Source of the DNA: Streptomyces sp. I6
GTDB lineage: Bacteria > Actinomycetota > Actinomycetes > Streptomycetales > Streptomycetaceae
NCBI GenBank assembly: GCA_003725745.1
Contig: RHDP01000001.1
Span: 5,092,501-5,156,500, forward strand
DNA: 64,000 nucleotides
Direction of reading: 5' to 3'
Below, in pieces: positions 17,684 to 27,348 of this stretch (its first letter is position 1; every line of letters begins with the position of its first letter). The position numbers and the translations under genes are program-made. Under the pieces are notes generated by a model. That model made no database searches. It worked only from the letters and a program-made list of their open reading frames with translations, and was not told where the DNA came from.

Positions 17684-19815
17684 ATGGAGATGGAAGGCAC
17701 GTACGACGCACGCGGAGCCCGATCCGGCGGCACCGGCAGCGCGCGGCCCGTCCCGCGTCCCGCGGGCCCACCGCCGATGCCGCCCGCCGTCCCGCCGGTC
17801 CCGGCCCACGCCCCGGCGGCGACCGGCACCTCGGTCGCCGACTGGCTGCGCACCCCGCGGCCCGAGGCCGAACCGGGCGTCTGGCGGCTGGGACACCGGC
17901 CGCGCCCGGCGGAGGAGCCGGAGCCGGTCCCGGCGAGGAGGCTCTTCGCGGGCGCGTTGATCTCGGCGCTCTGCGCGCTGCTGCTCTGGTCGCTGTACGA
18001 CAACTACTACATCCCGTACTGGCTGGATCCGCACTACTGGGCCGGGGCGCTGGTGAAGCTCTCCGACAACGCCGTGGTCAAGGCCGTGATCGGGGGGCCG
18101 TCGATGCGCTGCTCATCGTGGGCATGGTGGTGTTCTTCGGACGGCTCGGCAATTGGCCGGAGATCGGCCGCCGGTACGTCCTGCCCCTGAAGCGCGCCCG
18201 TCGCCTGCGGCACGTTCTGCCCGGCGCCGCCCCCGTCGCGGCGGGAGGACCCGACGACCCGGCCGAGTGGCCCCAGCTGCGCCGGGCAGGGCAGCACGTC
18301 GTGGCCGAGCGGCTGTCGGAGGAGGTGCGTGCCGGGAGGATGAACGATGTCGACTACGCCCGGATCCGTCGCGCCTGGCATTCCGTCCAGGCTGACCCGC
18401 AGCGGCTGAGTGCGTTCGTGGACAACGTCGTACGACAGGGAGCCGGTGCGTTCGTCCACCCGTCCGGAGCGCGCGATCTCCCAGGGCGCGGCGCGCGGAG
18501 CGACCTCGCCACGAACCAGGTCAGGATCGGCACCGCCGCCGACCACCCCCGCAACCCCTACGCCCGCCGCACCACGGGGGTCGCCCTCGAACCCGCGCTG
18601 CTCGGCACCTCGCTGCTCGCCGTCGGGCCGTCCGGGGCGGGTAAGACGGTGCGGCTGGTGCGGCCCGTCGTGGAGTCCATGTGCCTGCAGGCGCTCGCGA
18701 ACCGCGCCGCGGTCGTGGCCGTCACCGCGCACGGTACGGTGCTCGCCCCCGACGACGCCTTCGACCTGGTCATCGCCCCCGGGCGGCCCGATTCCACGCA
18801 CGACCTGGACCTGTACGGCGGCAGCGACGACCCCGACGAGGCCGCGCGCGTCCTCGCCGAGGCACTCGTCGGGGACCTGACGGCCGACGGCCGGCGGGCC
18901 GCCACCGCACTCGCGCAGCTCATCGGGCCGTACCGCGGCGTCCACGGCCACTTCCCGGCCGTACCCGAACTGCGCGACCTCCTCGGTGGCGCGCCCGGCG
19001 CGCTGGACGGGCTGCGTGCCGCCCTGCAGGCCGCGGGCGGGACGTCGCAGCTGCGGGAACTCGACGCGCGGGCCCGGCAGTCCCAGCGCGCCGACGACGT
19101 CGGGGCGCTGCTCGCGGACCGGATCGCCTTCCTCGACCGGCCCGCGTTCGCCGGGTTCTTCCGCACCGCCGAGCCCGGCCGGCAGTTCTCGCTGCGGGCC
19201 GTCGAGCACCCGCTGCGGGTCCGGATCGACCTCCCGGAACGCGGCCACGCCGAGGCGTCACGGATCATCGCCCGGCTGGTCCTGGCCCAGTTCACCGAGG
19301 CCGTGCTCAGCCGCTCGGACCGTTCGCTGTTCGCCTGCCTGGTGCTGGACGACGCCACCCACACGGTCACGCCCGACTCGATCCGGGCCGTGCAGCGGCT
19401 GCGCTCCGCGCACGCGGGGGTGGTGCTGGCGCTGCGCACTCTGGAGGACGTGCCGGAGCCGCTGCGCGGGCCGCTGCTGGGCGCGGTCGGCTGCCGGATG
19501 GCGTTCGCCGGGCTCGGGCCGTGGGACGGCGGCCGGTTCGCCGAGTCCTGGGGCAAGGAGTGGGTGCAGACCAAGGACGTGACCAACCGGCAGATCATCT
19601 CCGACGAGCCGCTGACCAAGGCGCTGCACTTCATGCGCCGGGTCGTGACGGGGCGGGCCGCGACGGCCGAGGCGGTGACGGTCCGTGAGGTCGAGCGGGA
19701 GCGCTGGTCGGCCTCCGAGCTGGCGCACTCCGTGCCGGCCGGGCACGCGGTGCTCTCGCTGGCGTCGGTCCGCGGCGAGCACACCCCTCCGCTCCTGGTG
19801 GACCTGAGGAACTGA
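17684..19815 (+). CDS. Membrane-anchored TraG/VirD4-like ATPase, apparent frameshift
   Basis: About 710 residues after one base is added to the G-run at 18091-18098. The order is: a proline-rich cytoplasmic start of about 85 residues; two hydrophobic segments (LFAGALISALCALLLWSLY and a second ending LLIVGMVVFFGR); a linker; then a P-loop domain with Walker A VGPSGAGKTVRLVRP near residue 314 and Walker B LFACLVLDDATH. This is the layout of conjugative coupling proteins such as VirD4/TraG, but no relaxase, mating-pair or plasmid genes lie nearby. Its substrate is unknown. It could move DNA or protein through the membrane, or have been recruited to another job. Confidence 0.7.
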
Positions 19816-19917
19816 GCAGGGCACCCCTACGCGGTGGCAGAATCGAGGTACGCCGTTCATACGGGACGGCAAAACAGACCGAGAAGCACCCGTCCTCTGC
19901 CGAAAGTCCGCGGTCCC

Positions 19918-21538
19918 ATGCCGGTCACCCTCGCGTCCCTCGTCCAGCACTCCGCGCTCAAGCTGACCGTCCGCGCGGGGGAGGACCGCCTGGACACCCC
20001 GTGCGCTGGGTGCACGCCAGCGAGCTGGCGGACCCCGTGCCCTACATGGAGGGGGCGAACTGCTGCTCGTCACCGCGATGACGCTCGACGCCGCCGACCG
20101 GGAGGCGATGCGGCGCTATGTGCGGCGGCTCTCGGGCGCGGGCGTCGCGGGGCTGGGCTTCGCCGTCGGGGTGAACTACGACGACATCCCCGGCGCTCTT
20201 CTGGAAGCGGCCGAGGCCGAGGACTTCCCCCTGCTCGAGGTGCCCCGGCGCACGCCGTTCCTGGCCATCAGCAAGGCGGTCTCGGCGGCGATCGCTGCCG
20301 ACCAGTACCGGGCCGTCACCGCGGGCTTCGAGGCCCAGCGGGAGCTGACCCGCGCTGCGCTCGCCGAGGGCCCCGCGGCCCTGCTTGCCCGGCTCGCCTC
20401 GCACGTCGACGGCTGGGCCGCGCTCTACGACACCTCCGGCGCCGTCGTCGCCGCCGCCCCCGACTGGGCCGCCCGGCGCGCTGCCCGGCTCACGGGAGAC
20501 GTGGAACGCCTGCGCGAGCGCCCCGCGCCCGCCAGCGCGGTCGTCGGCGGCGCGGAGGACCGCGTCGAACTCCAGTCCCTGGGCACCGGGCGGCGGGTCA
20601 GGGGAGCCCTGGCGGTCGGCACGGGCGCGCCGCTCGGCACCGCCGAGCGCTATGCCGTGCACTCCGCGGTGGCCCTGCTGACCCTGACGACGGAACGGTC
20701 GCGCTCGCTGCAGGCCGCGGAGCAGCGGCTGGGTGCGGCGGTGCTGAGGATGATGCTCTCCGGCCAGCCGGACCCGGCCAGAACGGTCGCCGGGGATCTC
20801 TACGGCGGTCTCCTGGACGCTCCGTTCCGGCTGCTCATCGCCGAACCGGACGGCGAACCGGACCCGGCGGCCGAACACCCCGCGCACACCCTCGCCGAGG
20901 CGCTGGAGTCCGCCGCCTCCCGGGCGGGTGAGTCCGTGCTGACCGTGTGGGAGAGCGACGACCGGCTCGTGGTCCTCGCCGCCGACGGGGGAGCGGTCGC
21001 GCTCGCCTGCGAGCCGTACACCGAACGCGAGACGGAGGAGGCGGGGGTCGTCGTCGGCATGTCGGCGCCGGCGGGGCCGGTCGCGGCGGCCGCCGCGTAC
21101 AAGCAGGCCGAGCAGGCGCTCTCCGTCGCCCGCAGGCGGGGCCGGGCGCTCGTCGAGCACGAGGAGCTCGCGGCGGGCTCCGTGCTGCCGCTGCTCGCCG
21201 ACGACGCGGTGCGCGCCTTCGCCGACGGGATGCTGCGAGCCCTGCGGGAGCACGACGCGACCGGCCGCGGCGACCTCGTGGCCTCCCTTCGAGCCTGGCT
21301 TTCCCGCCACGGCCAGTGGGACGCGGCCGCTGCCGATCTGGGGGTCCACCGCCACACCCTGCGTTACCGCATGCGGCGCGTCGAGGAGATCCTCGGCCGC
21401 TCCCTGGACGACCCGGACGTGCGGATGGAACTCTGGCTGGCTCTCAAGGCGACCGAGGCCCCGCTGCCGGCCCCGAACCCGGCCCCGAACCCGGCCCCGA
21501 TTCCGAACCCGGCCTCGGAACAGGGCCCCGTGCCGTAA
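19918..21538 (+). CDS. PucR-family transcriptional regulator, two apparent frameshifts
   Basis: About 540 residues after adding one base at about 19996-20002 and one in the G-run at 20049-20055. The N-terminal PucR sensor domain runs from MPVTLASLVQHSALKLTV through ELADPVPYMEGGELLLVT. The C-terminus has the family's helix-turn-helix, AAADLGVHRHTLRYRMRRVEEILG. A proline/asparagine repeat tail (PAPNPAPNPAPIPNPA) ends the protein. PucR regulators commonly control purine, amine or proline catabolism. Its position between gabT and an aldehyde dehydrogenase suggests it controls GABA or polyamine use. That role is inferred. Confidence 0.8.
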
Positions 21539-21865
21539 CCCGGGGCAGGGACCGCCCCGGTCCCGGGGCCGCGGACGGGGTCCCTCTCCGCCCGCCCTCG
21601 GTCCTCCGACCGGTGCAGGGCCCGTTTCCGACCCCTGCTCCAGCCGTTCAGCCCTGGTCTCCGGCGGCGAATCGGTGGCGGTGACTCGTCGGGCCGTCGT
21701 CGGGGACCAGCCCTCAGTGCGACCAAGAAGGAAATCCCTCTTCTGCTGCCCGAAATCGGGCAGAAAACATGGCATTTGACGGCTGAACTGCCTAAGGTCC
21801 TGCTCCGTGATCACCGGCGCGGGCGGGGTGGCACCCACCCGGCCTCCACGAGACGAGAAGGACCG
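21539..21865 (+). promoter_or_regulatory. Upstream region of the EamA exporter with a perfect palindrome
   Basis: This 327-bp gap contains a perfect 8-bp inverted repeat CTGCCCGA-AA-TCGGGCAG at 21746-21763, followed 12 bases later by TTGACG (21776), a good -35 match. No matching -10 at 17 bases is clear, though TAAGGT lies close by. The palindrome looks like an operator. The rest shows no feature. Confidence 0.45.
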
Positions 21866-22987
21866 ATGACGGCATCCGGAGCAGGTACCGGCGCACCTGA
21901 GTCCCGTGCACTCCTCCCCCCTGCGTCCGCTCCCGGTGCGTCCGGCGGGATCACGCCCCCCGCCGGAACCGGCGCCCCGACAGGCAACGGCGACGGCACC
22001 GGGACGGCCACCGGCGCGCGGTCCGGCACCGGCGCCGCCCTCGGCTCCGAACCCGCTGCCGCGGCAGCCGTCCGGGCCGGGGACGCCAGCGTGCCCGGCC
22101 GCCGGATATCCGGTCCGGTCTGGGCCGCGCTCGCCGTCGTCTACGTCGTATGGGGTTCCACGTACCTCGGCATCCGCGTGGTCGTGGAGACCATGCCGCC
22201 GTTCCTGTCGGCCGGTGCGCGCTTCGTCGCTGCCGGCCTGGTCCTCGCCGTGATCATCGCCTGGCGCCAGGGGCCGTCCGCGCTCCGCGCCACCCCCGCC
22301 CAGCTGCTCTCGGCCGCCGTGGTCGGGCTGCTGCTGCTCCTGGGCGGCAACGGACTGGTCGTCCTGGCCGAGACGGCCGTCCCGTCGGGACTCGCCGCGC
22401 TCCTGGTCGCCGTCGTCCCGGCCTGGGTCGTCGTACTGCGGCGCGCGTCCGGCGAGCGGCCGGGCCCGGGCGCGTACGGCGGAGTCCTGCTCGGACTCGC
22501 GGGTCTCGCCGTGCTGACCCTGCCGGGCCTGAGCGGCGACGTCCGCCTCTGGGGCGTGCTGACCGTGGTCGCCGCGACCGTCCTGTGGTCGGTGGGCTCG
22601 TTCTCCTCCTCCCGTATCCCCATGCCGGCCAATCCGTTCGCGACGAGCGCCTACGAGATGGTCGCGGGCGGCCTCGGCTGTCTGCTCGTCGGCCTGGCCC
22701 GCGGGGAGCAGCAGGGCTTCGTCCTCGCCGAGGTGTCCGGCCGCTCCTGGACCGCCCTCGCCTATCTCGTCGTGTTCGGCTCGCTGATCGCGTTCACGGC
22801 GTACGCCTGGCTGCTGCACTCCGCCCCGCTCTCGCTCGTGGCCACCTACGCCTACGTCAACCCGGTCGTCGCCGTACTCCTCGGCTCGCTGGTCCTCGGG
22901 GAGCGGCTGACCTGGCCCATCGCCGTCGGTGGCGCGGTCGTCGTGGCCGGCGTCTGCCTGATCGTCAGTACCGAACGCCGCCGCTGA
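21866..22987 (+). CDS. EamA/DMT-family transporter with a disordered N-terminal extension
   Basis: A 373-residue membrane protein with about ten helices arranged as two EamA repeats, the first starting near residue 85 with VWAALAVVYVVWGSTYLGIR. The family mostly exports metabolites and amino acids. The first 80 or so residues are an unusual Gly/Ala/Thr/Pro-rich stretch (GTGAPTGNGDGTGTATGA) not needed for the fold. ATG 21866 follows GAGAAGGA. It is flanked by a likely operator upstream. The substrate is unknown. Confidence 0.85.
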   Translation: MTASGAGTGAPESRALLPPASAPGASGGITPPAGTGAPTGNGDGTGTATGARSGTGAALGSEPAAAAAVRAGDASVPGRRISGPVWAALAVVYVVWGSTYLGIRVVVETMPPFLSAGARFVAAGLVLAVIIAWRQGPSALRATPAQLLSAAVVGLLLLLGGNGLVVLAETAVPSGLAALLVAVVPAWVVVLRRASGERPGPGAYGGVLLGLAGLAVLTLPGLSGDVRLWGVLTVVAATVLWSVGSFSSSRIPMPANPFATSAYEMVAGGLGCLLVGLARGEQQGFVLAEVSGRSWTALAYLVVFGSLIAFTAYAWLLHSAPLSLVATYAYVNPVVAVLLGSLVLGERLTWPIAVGGAVVVAGVCLIVSTERRR

Positions 22988-23035
22988 CAAGAGACGGAGC
23001 CCGCGCACCCGGGAGGGTGGGCGACCGGATACCGG

Positions 23036-23133
23036 GTACCCGCTGAAGCGGCAGGGTGGCCTCGCCCTCGGGCGCCGGCCGAGGCGGCGGGGTGGGCCGT
23101 GTCCCCGCGTACCCGCCAAAGCGGCAGGACGGC
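23036..23133. repeat. Imperfect 25-bp direct repeat
   Basis: Bases 23036-23060 and 23109-23133 match at 21 of 25 positions (GTACCCGC..AAGCGGCAGG core), 73 bases apart. They lie in the 247-bp gap upstream of the aldehyde dehydrogenase at 23235 and could be paired operator sites. Confidence 0.55.
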
Positions 23134-23234
23134 CCGGCCGACCACTCCACGCCGGACAACCCACGATCCGGCCCCGCCGCCCTACCGTGTGAGAAGAGGC
23201 AACCCACTACTTCGGAAGGGCCGGGACCCCCAAT

Positions 23235-24680
23235 ATGACTTCCACCCACGCCTTCTGGCTCGCCGGCCGCCAGGCCACCGGCGAGGCGGCCTTCGACGTG
23301 ACCTCCCCCTGGGACGGCCGTCTCGTCGGCACGGTCGCCGTCCCGACCGACGCCCAGGTCGAGGAGGCCGTTGCCGCAGCCCATGCCGTCGTGGACGAGT
23401 TCGCCGCGACCCCGGCCCACGTGCGCGCCGCCGCCCTCGACCATGTGTCGAAGCGCCTCGCCGAGCGCACCGAGGAGATCGCCCAGCTGATCTCCGCCGA
23501 GAACGGCAAGCCCGTCAAGTGGGCCCGCGGCGAGGTCGGCCGTGCGGTCTCCGTCTTCCGGTTCGCCGCCGAGGAGGCGCGCCGCTTCAACGGCGGCGAC
23601 GCCCAGCGCCTCGACACGGACCTCGGCGGCCAGGGGCGCCTCGCCCTCACCCGCCGCTTCCCGAAGGGCGTCGTCCTCGGCATCGCGCCGTTCAACTTCC
23701 CGCTCAACCTGTGCGCCCACAAGATCGCGCCGGCCATCGCCGTCGGGGCGCCGATCATCCTGAAGCCCGCTCCCGCCACTCCGCTGTCCGGTCTGATCCT
23801 CGGCGAGCTGCTGGCCGAGACCGAACTGCCCGCCGGCTCCTGGTCGGTGCTCCCGGTCCCGAACGACAGGATGCCCGCCCTGGTCCAGGACGAGCGCCTC
23901 CCGGTCATCTCCTTCACGGGCTCCGACAAGGTCGGTTACGCGATCATGGACTCGGTGCCGCGCAAGCACTGCACCCTGGAGCTCGGCGGCAACGGCGCGG
24001 CCGTCGTCCTCGCCGACTTCGCCTCCGAGGAGGACCTGGACTGGGCGGCGACCCGGATCGCCACCTTCTCCAACTACCAGGGCGGCCAGTCCTGCATCTC
24101 CGTGCAGCGGGTGATCGCCGACACCTCGGTGTACGACCGGCTGCTGCCGAAGATCGTCGCGGCGGTCGAGGCGCAGCACACCGGTGACCCGTCCGACCCG
24201 TCCACCGACGTCGGCCCGCTGGTCAGCGAGGACGCGGCCAAGCGTGTCGAGTCCTGGGTCGACGAGGCCGTCGAGGCGGGCGCCCGGCTCCACACCGGCG
24301 GCAAGCGCGACGGCGCCTCCTACGCACCCACCGTGCTCACCGGCGTGCCCGCGCACACGACGCTGGCCTGCGAGGAGATCTTCGGGCCGGTCCTCACCGT
24401 GCAGAGTGTCGACGGCGAGGCCGAGGCCTTCGCGGCGGTGAACGACTCCAAGTACGGCCTGCAGGCGGGCGTGTTCACGCACGACCTGCGGACCGCCTTC
24501 CGCGCCCACCGGGCGCTGGAGGTCGGAGGCGTGGTCGTCGGCGACGTCCCGTCCTACCGCGCCGACCAGATGCCGTACGGCGGCGCCAAGCAGTCCGGGG
24601 TGGGCCGCGAGGGCGTGAGGTTCGCGATGGACGACTACACCTACGAGCGGGTGCTGGTCCTCACCGGACTCGCCCTGTAG
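23235..24680 (+). CDS. Aldehyde dehydrogenase, candidate succinate-semialdehyde dehydrogenase
   Basis: A 481-residue ALDH with FNFPLN, LELGGNGAAVVL (general base Glu), the catalytic cysteine in GGQSCISVQR and CEEIFGPV. It is only distantly related to the enzymes at 202 and 6900 and belongs to the lactaldehyde/glyceraldehyde-type branch. Its placement after gabT and a PucR regulator suggests it oxidises succinate semialdehyde, completing GABA breakdown, but branch membership leaves substrate open. A clear terminator follows at 24717. Confidence 0.85.
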   Translation: MTSTHAFWLAGRQATGEAAFDVTSPWDGRLVGTVAVPTDAQVEEAVAAAHAVVDEFAATPAHVRAAALDHVSKRLAERTEEIAQLISAENGKPVKWARGEVGRAVSVFRFAAEEARRFNGGDAQRLDTDLGGQGRLALTRRFPKGVVLGIAPFNFPLNLCAHKIAPAIAVGAPIILKPAPATPLSGLILGELLAETELPAGSWSVLPVPNDRMPALVQDERLPVISFTGSDKVGYAIMDSVPRKHCTLELGGNGAAVVLADFASEEDLDWAATRIATFSNYQGGQSCISVQRVIADTSVYDRLLPKIVAAVEAQHTGDPSDPSTDVGPLVSEDAAKRVESWVDEAVEAGARLHTGGKRDGASYAPTVLTGVPAHTTLACEEIFGPVLTVQSVDGEAEAFAAVNDSKYGLQAGVFTHDLRTAFRAHRALEVGGVVVGDVPSYRADQMPYGGAKQSGVGREGVRFAMDDYTYERVLVLTGLAL

Positions 24681-24716
24681 TACGTCCCGGACCGGCCCCG
24701 CCGTGTCCGGGAGCAG

Positions 24717-24751
24717 ACGGCCGGAGCCCACTGTGCGGGGGTTCCGGCCGT
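24717..24751 (+). terminator. Hairpin terminator after the aldehyde dehydrogenase
   Basis: Thirteen-base arms (ACGGCCGGAGCCC and GGGTTCCGGCCGT) pair with one G-T wobble, and a pyrimidine-rich run follows. It lies 36 bases after the stop codon. Confidence 0.8.
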
Positions 24752-25262
24752 CCCCCTTCTCCCCCCGTCCCTCTCTTCCCCTCGCATCCGATCTTCCCCG
24801 CCCGTCCGACCGGCGGAGAAGGCCGGATCACGGCTGACCCTCGGACGCGTCACCTGTGCCGGGCCAGCCGGTGCGGCGGGGCGAGGGCTGCCGACTCCTC
24901 CCCGACGGAGTCCGGGTCGGCGGGACGGAGCCGGTGCCGGGGGGCCACGTCGGACCGGCGGCGATGTGAAGCGGGCGTCCGGCTGCGAGTACGGCCGGGC
25001 GGTGCGGTCTCTCATGCTCGGTGCCGTGCCGTGCCGTGCCGTGCCGTGCCGTGCCGTGCCGTGCGGTGCGGTCGCCTCATGCGCGGTGCGGACGTCGCGG
25101 TGCGGGGGCTGCGGCGGTCCTTTCGTGGTAGGGCGGCCGGGATCCACCCGGCTGCCCCGCAGGACTGGTGAGGCGGCCGGTATTCGGGTAGATACGGACG
25201 AGTAGCACCGGTCGGTAGTTCCCGGTCCGGCCGCCCTCCGACAGCGGCGAGGTGAGTCCCTC
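24752..25262. other. Gene-free interval upstream of the acyl-CoA dehydrogenase
   Basis: The 582-bp gap between the two genes contains the terminator above and the pentanucleotide array at 25021-25070. Its last part must hold the promoter of the acyl-CoA dehydrogenase, whose ribosome binding site GAGGTGAG precedes ATG 25263. No gene is supported. Confidence 0.5.
25021..25070. repeat. GTGCC pentanucleotide array
   Basis: Eight perfect GTGCC units (25021-25060) are followed by two GTGCG variants. The core resembles the GTGCCG repeats at 3361-3410. Confidence 0.85.
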
Positions 25263-27245
25263 ATGTCCGCACCATCCACTCCCCAGGACGCCCCGAAGGC
25301 CACCGTGTCCCCAGAGGTCACAGGGGCACCAAAGGTCACCGAGCGTGAGGCACGGCAGGTCGCCGAGGCCGCGCGCGAGCAGGGCTGGCGCAAGCCCAGT
25401 TTCGCCAAGGAGCTGTTCCTCGGCCGTTTCCGGCTCGACCTGATCCATCCCCATCCGCTGCCGGCCTCCGAGGACGTGCAGCGCGGCGAGGAGTTCCTCG
25501 CCAAACTGCGCGACTTCTGCGAGACGAAGATCGACGGGGCGCTCATCGAGCGCGAGGCCCGGATACCGGACGAGGTGATCGAGGGCCTCAAGGAACTCGG
25601 CGCCCTCGGCATGAAGATCGACACCAAGTACGGCGGTCTCGGCCTCACCCAGGTGTACTACAACAAGGCGCTGGCCCTGGTCGGCTCGGTGAGCCCCGCC
25701 ATCGGCGCGCTGCTGTCCGCACATCAGTCGATCGGCGTACCGCAGCCGCTGAAGATCTTCGGCACCCAGGAGCAGAAGGAAACGTTCCTGCCGCGCCTGG
25801 CCCGCACCGACATCTCGGCGTTCCTGCTCACCGAGCCCGACGTGGGCTCCGACCCGGCGCGCCTGGCCACCACGGCCGTGCCCGACGGCGACGACTATGT
25901 GCTCGACGGCGTGAAGCTGTGGACGACCAACGGCGTCGTCGCCGACCTCCTCGTCGTGATGGCCCGCGTCCCCAAGTCCGAGGACCACCGGGGAGGCATC
26001 ACCGCCTTCGTCGTCGAGGCTGGCGCCGAGGGCATCACGGTCGAGAACCGCAACGCCTTCATGGGCCTGCGCGGCATCGAGAACGGCGTGACCCGCTTCC
26101 ACCGGGTCCGGGTGCCCGCGGCGAACCGCATCGGCCCCGAGGGCGCCGGGCTGAAGATCGCCCTGACCACACTGAACACCGGCCGGCTGTCGCTGCCCGC
26201 GATGTGCGTCGGCGCCGGCAAGTGGTGTCTGAAGATCGCCCGCGAGTGGTCCGCCGTCCGCGAGCAGTGGGGCAAGCCGGTCGCCGGCCACGAGGCCGTC
26301 GGCGCGAAGATCTCCTTCATCGCGGCGACCACCTTCGCCATGGAGGCCGTCGTCGACCTCGCGTCCCAGATGGCCGACGAGGACCGCAACGACATCCGCA
26401 TCGAGGCGGCCCTGGCCAAGCTCTACGGCTCCGAGATGTCCTGTCTCATCGCCGACGAACTGGTCCAGATCCGCGGCGGACGAGGCTTCGAGACCGCGGA
26501 GTCCCTGGCCGCCCGCGGCGAACGGGCCGTCCCCGCCGAACAGTTGCTGCGCGACCTGCGCATCAACCGCATCTTCGAAGGCTCCACCGAGATCATGCAC
26601 CTGCTGATCGCGCGCGAGGCGGTGGACGCCCACCTCTCCGTGGCCGGCGACATCATCGACCCCGACAAGTCCTTCGGCGACAAGGCCAGGGCGGGCGCGG
26701 CGGCCACCGCGTTCTACGCCCGCTGGCTGCCCAAACTGGTCGCGGGCCCGGGTCAGCTGCCCCGCTCCTACGCGGAGTTCCACCCGCGCGGGCACACGGA
26801 CCTCTCCACGCACCTGCGGTACGTGGAGCGCACCTCGCGCCGGCTCGCCCGCTCCACCTTCTACGCCATGTCCCGCTGGCAGGGCCGGATGGAGACCAAG
26901 CAGGGCTTCCTCGGCCGCGTCGTCGACATCGGAGCCGAGCTGTTCGCGATGAGCGCCGCCTGTGTGCGGGCCGAACTCCTGCGCAGGACCGGGGAGCACG
27001 GCCGGGAGGCGTACCGGCTTGCGGACGCCTTCTGCCGGCAGTCCCGCATCCGGGTCGAGGAGCTCTTCGGGCGGCTGTGGACCAACACCGACGACCTCGA
27101 CGGGTCGGTGGTGAAGGACGTCCTCGCCGGCTCCTACACCTGGCTCGAGGAGGGCGTCCTCGACCCGAGCGGCGACGGCCCCTGGATCGCGGACGCGTCC
27201 CCCGGCCCGTCGACACGGGAGAACGTCCACCGCCCGTTCCGCTGA
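25263..27245 (+). CDS. Acyl-CoA dehydrogenase, long form
   Basis: A 660-residue flavoenzyme, well above the 380-400 residues of ordinary acyl-CoA dehydrogenases, and similar in layout to very-long-chain types with a C-terminal extension. The FAD/substrate region [18 protein letters not shown] and the C-terminal RGGRGFET and [15 protein letters not shown] are present; the last carries the usual catalytic glutamate. The first 60 residues are a polar extension and the last 200 form the extra helical domain. It probably starts beta-oxidation of long acyl-CoA. It stands alone, with a terminator after it. Confidence 0.9.
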   Translation: MSAPSTPQDAPKATVSPEVTGAPKVTEREARQVAEAAREQGWRKPSFAKELFLGRFRLDLIHPHPLPASEDVQRGEEFLAKLRDFCETKIDGALIEREARIPDEVIEGLKELGALGMKIDTKYGGLGLTQVYYNKALALVGSVSPAIGALLSAHQSIGVPQPLKIFGTQEQKETFLPRLARTDISAFLLTEPDVGSDPARLATTAVPDGDDYVLDGVKLWTTNGVVADLLVVMARVPKSEDHRGGITAFVVEAGAEGITVENRNAFMGLRGIENGVTRFHRVRVPAANRIGPEGAGLKIALTTLNTGRLSLPAMCVGAGKWCLKIAREWSAVREQWGKPVAGHEAVGAKISFIAATTFAMEAVVDLASQMADEDRNDIRIEAALAKLYGSEMSCLIADELVQIRGGRGFETAESLAARGERAVPAEQLLRDLRINRIFEGSTEIMHLLIAREAVDAHLSVAGDIIDPDKSFGDKARAGAAATAFYARWLPKLVAGPGQLPRSYAEFHPRGHTDLSTHLRYVERTSRRLARSTFYAMSRWQGRMETKQGFLGRVVDIGAELFAMSAACVRAELLRRTGEHGREAYRLADAFCRQSRIRVEELFGRLWTNTDDLDGSVVKDVLAGSYTWLEEGVLDPSGDGPWIADASPGPSTRENVHRPFR

Positions 27246-27255
27246 CCGGCCCTCC

Positions 27256-27291
27256 GGTGCGGGGCCCCGCCGGGAGGCGGCGCCCCGCACC
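27256..27291 (+). terminator. Hairpin terminator after the acyl-CoA dehydrogenase
   Basis: GGTGCGGGG pairs perfectly with CCCCGCACC, enclosing a second CCGCC/GGCGG stem with a GGGA loop. It starts ten bases after the stop. Confidence 0.8.
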
Positions 27292-27348
27292 CGCGGCCCG
27301 CGGGGACGCGCTGTCGGGACCGGCGGGGACTGCGGCCACAATGGGGGC

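Noticed and set aside
17684-19815. Part of an integrated conjugative element
   Set aside because: No integrase, relaxase, replication gene or att-like repeat is seen nearby, and the flanks are core metabolic genes.
25021-25070. CRISPR-like array
   Set aside because: The units are only five bases with no spacers, so it is a simple tandem repeat.
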